Below are positions 27,375-36,330 of a DNA stretch of 64,000 nucleotides, piece after piece (positions within the stretch are counted from its first letter, which is position 1; each line of letters starts with the position of its first letter). The stretch is from assembly GCA_958295495.1 (NCBI GenBank), contig OY282352.1, positions 5,278,049 through 5,342,048 of the forward strand. Direction: 5' to 3'. This DNA is from an uncultured Latescibacterota bacterium. GTDB taxonomy: Bacteria > Latescibacterota > UBA2968 > UBA8231. Under the pieces are notes generated by a model. That model saw nothing but the letters and a program-made list of their open reading frames with translations. It did no database searches and had not been told where the DNA came from. The translations under genes were made by a program, and so were the position numbers.

Positions 27375-28505
27375 ATGACCGACAAATCCTACAGCCCCGG
27401 CCTCGAAGGAGTAATCGCCGGCGAGTCCGCCCTTTCGCGCATCGATGTCGAAATCAACCGCCTGATCCTATACGGCTACGACCTAGTGGAGCTGACCGAA
27501 AACGCCTGCTACGAAGAGGTTGCCTACTTGCTGCTCTACGGCGAGTTGCCGACGGTCGCCGAACTGGCGGAGTTCAACCAACAACTGCGCTCGCAGCGCG
27601 ACCTGCCCGGCCCAGTCGTCGAGCTGTTGCGCTCTGCTCCGGCGGACGCCCACCCCATGGACCTGTTGCGCACGGCCGTGTCGGCACTGGCGTTTTTCGA
27701 CGCCGAGACCCCCGACAACTCCCACGCGGCCAACGTGCGCAAGGCCGAGCGCTTGCTGGCCAAAATTCCCACCGCGCTCGCCTATGGCTATCGCTTCGCG
27801 CAAAACCTCGCGCCCATAGCCCCCAGCACCGAGCTGGACCACGCGGCCAATTTGCTCTTCATGCTGCGCGGCGAAAAACCGCCCGCGTACGAAGTAGAGG
27901 CCATGAACACTTCGCTGATCCTCTACGCCGAGCATGGGTACAACGCCTCCACGTTTACCGCCCGGGTCGTAGCCTCGACGCTCGCCGACCTGTACGCCGC
28001 CATGACCGCGGCCATCGGTGCCCTGCACGGTCCCTTGCACGGCGGTGCCAACGAGGCGGCCATGCAGATGCTCTTGGAGGTAGATTCGCCCGCAGCGGCC
28101 GAGCAGTGGGTCCTCGACGCGTTGGCGCAAAAGAAGAAGATCATGGGCTTTGGACATCGGGAATACAAAAATGGCGACTCGCGGGTGCCGACGATGAAGA
28201 AGGTTGGCCGCGAGGTCGCCGCAGCCATCGGCGACACCAAGTGGCCGGACTTAGCTGACGTGGTCGAAGCGACGATGATGCGCGAGAAAGGCATCTTCCC
28301 CAACGTCGATTTCCCCTGTGCGTACACCTACTACATCATGGGCATCCCGATCCCGCTTTACACCCCTATTTTCGTGGCCAGCCGCGTGGTGGGCTGGGCG
28401 GCGCACGTGATTGAACAGCACGACGCCAACCGGCTCATCCGCCCCAACCACATCTACACCGGGCCGGATCATCGCGCATTTGTCGCGCTCGGCGAGCGGG
28501 GCTGA
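27375..28505 (+). CDS. Citrate/2-methylcitrate synthase
   Basis: Start set at ATG 27375 (MTDKSYSPGLEGV); an upstream in-frame ATG at 27321 adds 18 low-complexity residues. 376 residues of the short citrate synthase type. Catalytic histidines fall in ALHGPLHGGANEAAMQ and GFGHREYKNGDSRVP, with the late aspartate in NVDFPCAYTYY. Its position after a PrpB-like gene suggests 2-methylcitrate synthase, i.e. propionate use. Distinguishing it from ordinary citrate synthase is not possible by eye. Confidence 0.88.
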   Translation: MTDKSYSPGLEGVIAGESALSRIDVEINRLILYGYDLVELTENACYEEVAYLLLYGELPTVAELAEFNQQLRSQRDLPGPVVELLRSAPADAHPMDLLRTAVSALAFFDAETPDNSHAANVRKAERLLAKIPTALAYGYRFAQNLAPIAPSTELDHAANLLFMLRGEKPPAYEVEAMNTSLILYAEHGYNASTFTARVVASTLADLYAAMTAAIGALHGPLHGGANEAAMQMLLEVDSPAAAEQWVLDALAQKKKIMGFGHREYKNGDSRVPTMKKVGREVAAAIGDTKWPDLADVVEATMMREKGIFPNVDFPCAYTYYIMGIPIPLYTPIFVASRVVGWAAHVIEQHDANRLIRPNHIYTGPDHRAFVALGERG

Positions 28506-28506
28506 C

Positions 28507-29067
28507 CTACAACCTGAGCTTAGCCGAAGTTCTGCTGCGCACTCTTAGCAACCAAGACCGCATATAGAGCAAGAAACGCTGCATTGCATCGGTCCGGTAG
28601 TCGGGATAGGTCCATTCCAGAGGCTGGTAGCATCCCTGCTGATAGAGCAGGGTCACCTCGGCGTAGAGCTGCGGGGCAATGCACACCCGGTGGCCAGCGG
28701 GCTTGGTCGTGGCCAACACCAAGCTCTCGGTCGAGAGCAGTCCTGGGTCGATGTTGGCGCGGCGGCGCAATGTCCCTCCTCTTGCTCTTCCCAGTGCTTT
28801 TTCTAGTTCGATCGTCTGGCGCTTGCAGGTCGCCAACTCGGCGGGGTCAATCTGCTGGGTAAAGCACACGAGCTGTTTGCGCAGCCCCGTGCCCATTTCC
28901 GCTTCGTAGTACGAGGTGAAATCAAAATCATAGGTCTCACTAGCCGCATGCGGGAGACCGAAGTATTCGAGGAGGCCGATTTTGGCGTCGGCGAACGCAT
29001 CGGAGGAATCGGCCAATATCGCGCAGACTAAGGCGACGGGCGTGGAGGGTTGGAGATCGATGGGCAT
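28507..29067 (-). CDS. DUF4416 family protein
   Basis: About 186 residues from ATG 29067; an ATG at 29094 would add nine. Recognised DUF4416 features: an N-terminal VALVCAILADSSDAF segment, DFDFTSYYEAEMGTGL, NIDPGLLSTESLVLATTK, and the C-terminal YAEVTLLYQQGCYQPLEWTY. The family has no established function and is widespread in Deltaproteobacteria and related uncultured phyla. Convergent with the citrate synthase gene, one base between stops. Confidence 0.85.
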   Translation of the reverse strand: MPIDLQPSTPVALVCAILADSSDAFADAKIGLLEYFGLPHAASETYDFDFTSYYEAEMGTGLRKQLVCFTQQIDPAELATCKRQTIELEKALGRARGGTLRRRANIDPGLLSTESLVLATTKPAGHRVCIAPQLYAEVTLLYQQGCYQPLEWTYPDYRTDAMQRFLLYMRSWLLRVRSRTSAKLRL

Positions 29068-29178
29068 CTTGTAACAAAAGGCAAAAGACCGCATCGCGTC
29101 AATTTCTGCGGCGAGATTGGTTTGCTATTTTATGGCCTTTATGGCCGCAGCTCCCACCTTCATTCAGGAAAAACCACT

Positions 29179-30237
29179 ATGCTCGTAGAAGACCTCGACA
29201 CGCCCGCCCTCCTCGTCGATCTCGATGGCTTAGAGGACAACCTCGACCGCTACCAACGCTACTTTGACGAGCACGGCATTGGCTTGCGGCCCCACATAAA
29301 GACCCACAAGTGCGTGGCCATCGCCCATCTGCAAATGCGTCGCGGGGCGATCGGCATCACCTGCCAGAAGCTCGGAGAGGCCGAGGTCATGGCGGCGGGC
29401 GGGGTCGATCGCGACATCCTGATTCCCTACAACATCATCGGCGCGCAAAAGCTGGCGCGGCTGGTCGCGCTGGCGCGGAACACCCGGCTGACCGTGGCGG
29501 CCGATTCCGAATACACCGTGCAGGGGCTGGCTGCGGCCGCGGCTGAAGCGGATGTCGCCTTGGGCGTGGTCGTCGAACTCGATCGCGGGCGCACGGGCGT
29601 AGGCTCGCCCGCCGCGGCGGCGGCCTTGGGCGAAAAAATCGCTCGGGGCCCAAACATCGAACTCCGGGGCATCATGTCCATGCCGGCGACTCCAGACATG
29701 CGGCCGCTAATCCAAGAGACGCTCGCGCATTTCGACCGCAAGGGCCTGCCGCATCCCATCGTCAGCGGCGGCAGCACCTCAGGCGCGTTCATGGCGCACG
29801 AGATTCCCGAGCTGACCGAGTACCGGGCCGGCGAGTACCCAGTCGGCGGCGTCGGCCATTATAGACGGGGCACCCACAGCGTCGAACAATGTGCAGGTCG
29901 GGTGCTGATGACCGTGGTCAGCCGGCCAGCCGCGGACCGCGCCATTCTCGACGGGGGCAGCAAATCGCTCAGCGCAGCGGTCTATCGCGAGGAGAATGGC
30001 TCGTCCATCGTGGGCCACCTCGTCGAGTATCCCCAAGCTGTCTTCTCTGGGGCCTCGGAGGAACACGGGCAAGTCGATCTATCGGCCTGCGATGACAAGC
30101 CCCAAATCGGCGAACAGGTGCAGGTCTTGCCGGTTCATCCCTGCCCCTGTTTCAACGAACACGACCAGATCTTTGCCGTGCGCGGCGGCCAAGTGGAAGC
30201 TGTCTGGCCGGTTGACGCCCGCGGGCAGATACGCTGA
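29179..30237 (+). CDS. D-threonine-aldolase/alanine-racemase-like PLP enzyme
   Basis: 352 residues from ATG 29179. It has a fold-type III PLP barrel: LDTPALLVDLDGLEDNL at the start, the PLP lysine in RPHIKTHKC, then a C-terminal beta domain with a probable metal site near HPCPCFNEHDQIF. This is the DSD1/D-threonine aldolase family, which cleaves beta-hydroxy-D-amino acids or dehydrates D-serine. It is followed 12 bases later by an RraA-family gene, so the two probably act in one small catabolic route. Confidence 0.87.
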   Translation: MLVEDLDTPALLVDLDGLEDNLDRYQRYFDEHGIGLRPHIKTHKCVAIAHLQMRRGAIGITCQKLGEAEVMAAGGVDRDILIPYNIIGAQKLARLVALARNTRLTVAADSEYTVQGLAAAAAEADVALGVVVELDRGRTGVGSPAAAAALGEKIARGPNIELRGIMSMPATPDMRPLIQETLAHFDRKGLPHPIVSGGSTSGAFMAHEIPELTEYRAGEYPVGGVGHYRRGTHSVEQCAGRVLMTVVSRPAADRAILDGGSKSLSAAVYREENGSSIVGHLVEYPQAVFSGASEEHGQVDLSACDDKPQIGEQVQVLPVHPCPCFNEHDQIFAVRGGQVEAVWPVDARGQIR

Positions 30238-30249
30238 AAGGAGCGAATT

Positions 30250-30951
30250 GTGGATTTTGCCGCACTGAGCGAAAAACTAAAGGCGGTCAGCACGGCGACC
30301 CTGACGTCCGTGCTCCGCAACAAGGGACTGCACAACACCTTTATGCACCAAGTCGCGCCCCTCGCGCCCGACGCGCAGATGGTCGGCCGGGCCTTTACGC
30401 TGCGCTACATACCGGCGCGCGAAGACCTCGACGAAGGGCCTGTGGACAACCTGAAAGACGTGCAGCGGGTCGGCATTGAGCAAGTAGCCGCTGGCGACGC
30501 GTTCGTCATTGACGCCCGCGGCGACACCCGAGCCGGGACTATGGGCTCCATCTTAGCGGCGCGGCTGCAGATGCGCGGCTGCGCGGGAATCGTCACCGAT
30601 GGGGCCTACCGCGACTCGCCGACCATCGCCGCGTCGGGATTGCCCGCATACGCGGTGGCCATGAACGCCCACACCAACAAAACCATCCACCACCCCAGCG
30701 AAATCCAAGTGCCCATCGCCTGCGGCGGCGTGGCGGTGTTCCCCGGTGACATCCTCGTCGGCGATGGGGAGGGGGTCGTGGTCATACCGACGGCAATGGC
30801 CGCGGAGGTGGCCGTTGAGGCGAAGGAGATGGAGGAAAAGGAGCGCTTCATCGCCGAGAAAATCCGCGCCGGGGCCAGTATCGTCGGCACCTATCCTCCC
30901 GACGAGCAGACCTTGGCCGAGTACCAAGCTTGGAAAGCAAACCAACCGTAG
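30250..30951 (+). CDS. RraA-family protein (aldolase/decarboxylase-like)
   Basis: 233 residues from GTG 30250 with AAGGAG upstream. The RraA-like fold is shown by AVSTATLTSVLRNKG, VGRAFTLRY, DARGDTRAGTMGSILAARLQ, RGCAGIVTDGAYRDS and VFPGDILVGDGEGVVVIP. The family includes the RNase E regulator RraA and metal-dependent HMG/CHA aldolases. The GxxxR-D metal site seen here (GAYRD) favours an enzymatic aldolase/decarboxylase rather than a regulator. Confidence 0.87.
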   Translation: MDFAALSEKLKAVSTATLTSVLRNKGLHNTFMHQVAPLAPDAQMVGRAFTLRYIPAREDLDEGPVDNLKDVQRVGIEQVAAGDAFVIDARGDTRAGTMGSILAARLQMRGCAGIVTDGAYRDSPTIAASGLPAYAVAMNAHTNKTIHHPSEIQVPIACGGVAVFPGDILVGDGEGVVVIPTAMAAEVAVEAKEMEEKERFIAEKIRAGASIVGTYPPDEQTLAEYQAWKANQP

Positions 30952-30958
30952 GCCCTCT

Positions 30959-32299
30959 TTAGCCCAGACGACGGCGCAAACAGTGCGCGAGATCCGCGAC
31001 CGCAGCGGGAGCGGTGGCGGCGATGTTGTGCAACTCGTCGGGGTCTTGTTCAAGGTCGTAGAGTTCGTCGCAGTCGTTGTAATTCTGGATGTATTTGTGC
31101 GTAGCCGTGCGAATGCAGCGGAAGTTGTGCAGGGCGGCGACCGTCTCTTGGCGGTGGGTGTCGGTCTGGGCGTCGAGGACCGGTTGCAGCGAGCGGGCGT
31201 CGATGTCTTGCTGCGGCGCGAGCTGGGCAAAATCGCATATCGTGGCATTGAGGTCGATAAGTTCGCACAGCGCGTCACTGACGCGACCTCCGGCGATATT
31301 CGGCCCGGCCATAACCAGCGGGACGCGCAGGCTGGTCTCGTAGGCAGCGCTCTTGGTGTACAGCCCGTGGTCGCCGAGCAGTTCGCCGTGGTCAGAGGCG
31401 AAGATGATATAGGTGTTGCCGAGTTGGCCGCGTTTTTCGAGCGCGTCGAGGATCTGGCCGATCTGGTCGTCGATGAGTTCGATGGCGGCGCAGTATTGGC
31501 GGCGGGTTTGGGCGATTTGGTCTGGCGTAAATTCTGCGGCGCGTTTTTTGATCCACTCGGGTTTGCCAGCGAGCGAGTCGCTGATGGCCGGGGGCATGGC
31601 CGCGTCGCGGTAGCGGTCGCCATATACGGTGGGCGGGTCAAAGGGGTCGTGCGGGCCGACGAAGCTGACGAAGTAATGCCAAGGGAAGTCGGCGGGCACA
31701 TTGGCGATCCACTCGGCGGCGCGACGGCCAATATAGGCGTCCTCAAAGTCCGCGCTGGCCAGCGGCGAGTCGCGGCAGTCGGTAATCCAACCAGCGGCTG
31801 CGCGTTGTCGATAGTCTTGGTGAAACGTCGCCAATTGCCCTTTGGCGGCTAGGTAGTGCGTATAGGGGCCAATCGGCGTGGGCGAGGAGCCAGCGTGCAT
31901 TTTGCCCTCGCATTCCTCTGGATGGGTAAAGCCCCAGCTATAGGCGTGGGGTCGGTCGCCGTAGCGGCCATTGTAGCCATCGGATTTGCACAGGTCGAGC
32001 TTGCCGACGCAGCCGACTCGGTAGCCGGAGTCGCGCAGCCGCTGATAGTAGGTGGTGGTGCCCAAGGGCAGCCGCCCCGAATTGTCTAGACAGCCGAGGC
32101 GGCTTGGTTGCAGGCCAGAGGCCAAGCCGACCCGCGCCGGCGCGCACACGGGTGCGTTGGTGGTGCATTGGGTGAAGCGGACGCCAGCGGCGGCGAGGCG
32201 GTCGAGGTGGGGGGTCCGCAGGAAGTTGGCACCGGCGGCACCGAGATAGTCGTGGCGGTGCTGATCATCCATGATGAAGAGTATGTTGGGACGAGGCAT
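30959..32299 (-). CDS. Sulfatase, cysteine type
   Basis: 446 residues starting at ATG 32299. Alkaline-phosphatase superfamily: NILFIMDDQHRHDYLG holds metal ligands, and VCAPARVGLASG is the CxPxR motif in which the cysteine becomes formylglycine. FASDHGELLGDHGLY supplies further metal ligands. No signal peptide is visible, so it may be cytoplasmic or exported another way. It probably removes sulfate from a sulfated sugar. Convergent with the RraA-like gene. Confidence 0.9.
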   Translation of the reverse strand: MPRPNILFIMDDQHRHDYLGAAGANFLRTPHLDRLAAAGVRFTQCTTNAPVCAPARVGLASGLQPSRLGCLDNSGRLPLGTTTYYQRLRDSGYRVGCVGKLDLCKSDGYNGRYGDRPHAYSWGFTHPEECEGKMHAGSSPTPIGPYTHYLAAKGQLATFHQDYRQRAAAGWITDCRDSPLASADFEDAYIGRRAAEWIANVPADFPWHYFVSFVGPHDPFDPPTVYGDRYRDAAMPPAISDSLAGKPEWIKKRAAEFTPDQIAQTRRQYCAAIELIDDQIGQILDALEKRGQLGNTYIIFASDHGELLGDHGLYTKSAAYETSLRVPLVMAGPNIAGGRVSDALCELIDLNATICDFAQLAPQQDIDARSLQPVLDAQTDTHRQETVAALHNFRCIRTATHKYIQNYNDCDELYDLEQDPDELHNIAATAPAAVADLAHCLRRRLG

Positions 32300-32463
32300 T
32301 GGGCGTTCCTTGGCGTTTTAGGTAGTTGAACGAGCAGGACGTGCGATATGTTGGACGACCTAACTCGTGCTCAATCTACCCAGTCGCCAATCTCGCTTCA
32401 AGGACGGTAGCGCAGAAGCGCGCCGATTTTGACCTATGGGAGATAGGACAAGTCCATGCTCGG

Positions 32464-32580
32464 GCCCAAACACCCCATCGCTACATCGACAACGCTCTGG
32501 CGGCGTATGGTTGGGACGCGGGCATTTCGGAGGACGAAGCGTTGCGGAACTGCTGGCACTTAACTTGGCGAATGGATGCG
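32464..32580 (+). pseudogene. Possible C-terminal scrap of a DNA methyltransferase
   Basis: The frame upstream of the next gene reads HRYIDNALAAYGWDAGISED, then EALRNCWHLTW. This resembles the extreme C-terminus of large class I SAM-dependent DNA methyltransferases (AYGW...LSDEEIL..LLALN). Nothing else of that protein is seen, and the surrounding codons look random. It is a likely remnant of a restriction-modification gene at the edge of the island. Confidence 0.3.
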
Positions 32581-32610
32581 AGTAAACCGCTCTTAACAAA
32601 AGGAAACGAC

Positions 32611-33324
32611 ATGAGCGAATTCACAAGTCCTGCGGTTCAGGCGATGAATCTCATTCGATACATTGGAGACCAAGTATCGGAATCAGGTAAACCTATTTCC
32701 GATCTTCCCAAAATCAGCGAGAAAATTGGCGTTCCGAGCGAGGAATTCCTCGAGCAACTCGTCGAAGAGTTGTGCGAAAACGGGATCATCAAAATGACGA
32801 AATCAGAGATCACCTGGTCCCCTAACGTAACTCGATTCGCGCGTGTAAACCTTACCCTCGACGGATGGAAGCAGTATGAGGCGGAAAAACGCGGGGGGTT
32901 CGCTGGAAATAACGGCTTCCTCGCCATGCAGTTCGGCGAACCCGACCTCGAAGCCTTTGTTCTGGAAGTTGTGAAACCGGCGGTGAAAGAGGATACTGGC
33001 TATGATCTCGTCGATATGCGCGATGTCGGGAAGGCGGGCATCATCGACAATATCATGCGCGTCCAAATAAGAGACGCCAAGTTCGTCATTGCTGATCTTA
33101 CCCACGATAACAATGGCGCGTATTGGGAAGCCGGTTACGCAGAGGGTCTGGGCAAGCCTGTTATCTATATCTGCGAAAAGGAAAAATTTGAGCGTGATGA
33201 TGGAACTCATTTCGATACGAATCACTGCACGACCGTTGTCTGGTCTAAGTCTAGGGATAATGACGACAATTTCCGTCAGGAATTGACCGCGACCCTTCGC
33301 CGGTCGCTCGATGAATCGCGATAG
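32611..33324 (+). CDS. Nucleoside 2-deoxyribosyltransferase-like protein with winged-helix N-terminus
   Basis: 237 residues from ATG 32611 with AAAGGA upstream. The N-terminal ~90 residues look like a winged helix (ISDLPKISEKIGVPSEEFLEQ). The C-terminal half resembles nucleoside 2-deoxyribosyltransferase/TIR-like folds: FLAMQFGEPDLEAFVLEVVK, AKFVIADLTHDNNGAYWEAG with the catalytic-type glutamate, then YAEGLGKPVIYICEK. Such domains hydrolyse nucleosides or NAD in several defence proteins. It stands next to a decayed ATPase/DUF4276 pair, so a defence role is plausible but inferred. Confidence 0.7.
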   Translation: MSEFTSPAVQAMNLIRYIGDQVSESGKPISDLPKISEKIGVPSEEFLEQLVEELCENGIIKMTKSEITWSPNVTRFARVNLTLDGWKQYEAEKRGGFAGNNGFLAMQFGEPDLEAFVLEVVKPAVKEDTGYDLVDMRDVGKAGIIDNIMRVQIRDAKFVIADLTHDNNGAYWEAGYAEGLGKPVIYICEKEKFERDDGTHFDTNHCTTVVWSKSRDNDDNFRQELTATLRRSLDESR

Positions 33325-33383
33325 CCGCCAACGGAGCAGCCAGTCCACCCAACAGTAATGTTCAAAAAATACGGAGGAACAAC

Positions 33384-34564
33384 ATGAGGATTGAGCAGAT
33401 TGAAATCAGGAACTACCGTTCCTTCCGCCACGCCGTGTTTGCGAATTTACCCCCAATGATCGTAGTCGTGGGCGCGAACGGCACGGGCAAGTCAACGCTA
33501 CTCGACGTGTTTAGCTTTCTCAAGGACGCGCTGATCCAGAACGTCGCCACGGCCGTGGCGCGACGCGGCGGGTTTCGCGAGTTGGTCAGCCGGGGAGAAA
33601 AGGGGTCGATTGGGATCACCATCAAATTCCGCGAGAGCGGCAGACGTCTGGCCACCTATGTACTCCAAGTGGCCGAGGACCATGGGCGCATAGTAGTAGA
33701 ACGCGAAATTCTGCGCTACCGTCGGGGCCAGTTCGGCAAGCCTTGGCACTTTGTGGATTTTAGCCGCGGTGTCGGAAGCGCAATCACCAATGAATCGGTC
33801 TATGGCGAGGAAGGCACTGAGGAGAAAAGAGAGGCGTACAAGCTCGACGATCCGAGCGTCCTCGCGATCAAGGGCTTGGGCCAGTTCCGCGAATTCCAAG
33901 TCGTCTCAGAGTTCCGCAGCCTGATCGAGAACTGGCACGTTTCGGACTTCCACATTGCCGACGCCCGACCAAGCAGTGAAGCTGGCTATGCCGAGCATCT
34001 GTCTGACCGTGGCGACAACGTCGCCCAAGTTGCCCAGTACCTCTACGAGAATCACCGCGAGTGCTTCGACCGAGTGCTGAAGGCTATGAGCCAACGCGTC
34101 CCGGGCGTGAGCGGCATTGACGCCAAGCCGACAGAGGACGGGCGTCTCGTTCTGCGCTTTCAGGATGGCAGTTTCAAGGACCCATTCATTGCCCGCTACG
34201 TCTCCGACGGCACCATCAAGGTGTTCGCCTACCTCGTCTTGCTGTATGACCCGAAGCCCCATCCGTTGCTGGCGGTCGAAGAACCCGAAAACCACCTCTA
34301 TCCCGAACTGCTAATAGAATTGGCCGAGGAATTTCGGGACTACGCCCGGCGCGGCGGCCAAGTGTTCGTCTCGACCCACTCTCCCGACTTCCTAAACGGA
34401 GCGGGAATCAACGAGATCTTCTGGTTGGTCAAGAAAGACGGCTTCACGATCGTACGCCGAGCGTCCCGTCCGACAGCGAGCTGTTGCACAGCCTTGTCGC
34501 AGAGGGAGACTTGCCAGGTGCCCTCTGGAAGCAGAGACTTTTCGAGGATGCTGGGCTACAATGA
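33384..34564 (+). pseudogene. AAA ATPase (RecF/AAA_15 type), frameshifted near its end
   Basis: From ATG 33384 the frame reads a SMC/RecF-like ATPase: IEIRNYRSFRHAVFANLPP, Walker A VVGANGTGKSTLLDVF, a signature/Walker B LLAVEEPENHLYPELLIEL and the D-loop histidine in VFVSTHSPDF. Near 34460 the meaningful sequence changes frame: it continues one frame over as PSDSELLHSLVAEGDLPGAL and ends at TGA 34562-34564. One base is missing or two are extra there. Without the correction the protein would run on in nonsense to 34907. Its correct stop overlaps the next start (ATGA), the usual layout for this ATPase with a DUF4276 partner. Confidence 0.75.
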
Positions 34565-34965
34565 ATCGCATTGTGTTCCTGCTAGAAGAAGACTCAATGA
34601 GGATACTACTGGAAGGCTTGCTGCCGAGATTATTTCCCGAATTGTTATTCCAGTGTGTGCCCCACGATGGAAAGCAGGACTTGGAGAAGAGCATCCCGCG
34701 CAAGTTGAAGGCTTGGCGAGAGCCGGGCGTGCATTTCGTCGTGGTACGGGATCAGGACAGCGCGGATTGCCACCAAGTGAAGACCAGTCTCGTCCAACTG
34801 TGCCAGAGTACCACGCCTATTATCTCGGCAAGCAAGGCAAGGACAAGCCCTACCGCAAGCAGACCGGCCTGCTGGTCAGCGACGGCGATTTCGAGCTGCC
34901 TGCGTGATTGGCGATGCTCCCGTGGTTGCCCCCTCACCCGCGATCCTCATCGGCCCGCTCAATGA
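34561..34965 (+). pseudogene. DUF4276 (TOPRIM-like) protein, C-terminus replaced
   Basis: The first ~80 residues are a good DUF4276 start: NRIVFLLEEDSMRILLEGL, QDLEKSIPRKLKAWREPGV and VVVRDQDSADCHQVK. After QLCQS (about 34805) the family sequence should continue with a GRP..LVRIACRELE region, but the frame becomes random. A different frame reads YHAYYLGKQGKDKPYRKQTG to a stop at 34907, which looks like a fragment of another gene. The partner ATPase upstream is also broken. Such ATPase/DUF4276 pairs are thought to be OLD-like nuclease or defence modules. Confidence 0.65.
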
Positions 34966-36328
34966 CCCGCATACTCTTCCAGCGACCCGTGCGAAAGCGC
35001 AAGTAGAAAGCCACGCCCAAGACGCATACATAAGCACAACCAAAGCTCCATATCAGGTACAGCCCCCCGTCGAAATAGGTTAGGGCGACGAAAGACGGCA
35101 CGACCATGAGCGCCCAAGCCAGCGAGATCGAAATCCACATGACGAAGCGGGTGTCGCCCGCCCCCTTCAGGGTCGCCGTGAAGACCATATAGGCGGCGTC
35201 GGAGACGCAGTACAGGGCCACGAAGCGCAACAAGACCACGGCGATCTGATGCGCGGCCGCAAAATTGGCGTCCCTATCTTCGCCAAAGGGCGCAAGGAAA
35301 AACTCCGGCACTACGACGTAGCCCACGGACATCGTCCCCATGTACAGCATGGCCAAATGCAAACCCGTCCACGTGCAGTACTCGGCGGCTTCGGGCTGAT
35401 CGCGCCCCAAGCGCTGGCCGACCATCGTCGATATGGCAATGCAGCAACCAATGAGCGGCATAAAGGCGAGGCTGTTGATGTGAAAGGCCAAATTCGTCGC
35501 CGCCAGCGGGATCGGCCCCAAGCGGCCCACGATAAACAAAAAGAAGGTAAAGGCCATGATGTCGAGCATGAAGTTGACCCCGTTAGGGCCGCCGAAGCGC
35601 AACAGGCGCAATAGCAGCTTGAGGTCGGGCTTCCAGCCGCGCAAGGTGGCGTACTCATTGCGATACCGCGGCCTCAAAAACAGCAGCGCGAAGCAAAGGG
35701 CCGAGACCACCAAGCCGAGATTGGTGGCCCACGCCGCCCCGACAATCCCCAGCTCAGGCAGTCCCCAGTGCCCGAATATCAGGCCGTAGTCGCAGACGAT
35801 GTTGACGCTGATGGCCATGGCATTGACCGCCAGCACCACCCACGTTTGACCCCGCCCGCTGAAAAAGCACGAGAAGGCCGTGGACAAGACCTGCGGCCCG
35901 GTGCCGTAGCAAAGGATGCGGAAGTACTGGGTTTCAGCGGCGCGGATGTCTGGGTCGTGGCCGATGAGCGCGAAAAGCTCGCCGGCAAAGGCGGCCGGCA
36001 GCAAGGCCAAGAGGCCGCTGAACAGGGCCAAGTACGCCCCTTGCCACACGGCCGGCCCCACGCGCGCCAGCCGCCGCGCCCCCATGTATTGGGCGACAAA
36101 CGTGTTGGCGTATTGGGCCGTGCCCATGAAGAGGCTGATGAAGGTGAAGTTGGCCATGCCCGCCGGCAGCGCGGCCGCCAAGGCCTCGGTGGAATACCAA
36201 GAGAGAAAGATCCGGTCGACGAAGTGCTGGATGCTCCAGCTAGCCGTGCTCAGAATCAGCGGTAGGGCAAGCCCCAAAAACTCCCGGTACCCGCCTGCGG
36301 CCCCCCACCGCCTAACGATGCGGCCCAC
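34934..36328 (-). CDS. MATE-family efflux transporter
   Basis: About 464 residues from a GTG at 36328; an ATG at 36391 inside the upstream gene is also open. Twelve membrane helices in two MatE repeats, with LGLALPLILSTASWSIQHFVD at the start and typical MATE segments such as GHWGLPELGIVGAAWAT. It would export a drug or metabolite by Na+ or H+ antiport. It lies two bases behind the oxidoreductase gene stop and is probably cotranscribed. Confidence 0.85.
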   Translation of the reverse strand: MGRIVRRWGAAGGYREFLGLALPLILSTASWSIQHFVDRIFLSWYSTEALAAALPAGMANFTFISLFMGTAQYANTFVAQYMGARRLARVGPAVWQGAYLALFSGLLALLPAAFAGELFALIGHDPDIRAAETQYFRILCYGTGPQVLSTAFSCFFSGRGQTWVVLAVNAMAISVNIVCDYGLIFGHWGLPELGIVGAAWATNLGLVVSALCFALLFLRPRYRNEYATLRGWKPDLKLLLRLLRFGGPNGVNFMLDIMAFTFFLFIVGRLGPIPLAATNLAFHINSLAFMPLIGCCIAISTMVGQRLGRDQPEAAEYCTWTGLHLAMLYMGTMSVGYVVVPEFFLAPFGEDRDANFAAAHQIAVVLLRFVALYCVSDAAYMVFTATLKGAGDTRFVMWISISLAWALMVVPSFVALTYFDGGLYLIWSFGCAYVCVLGVAFYLRFRTGRWKSMRVIERADEDRG

Positions 36329-36330
36329 GC

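Noticed and set aside
30553-32089. Long frames overlapping the sulfatase on both strands
   Set aside because: GC-rich shadow frames; only the 446-residue sulfatase has family motifs.
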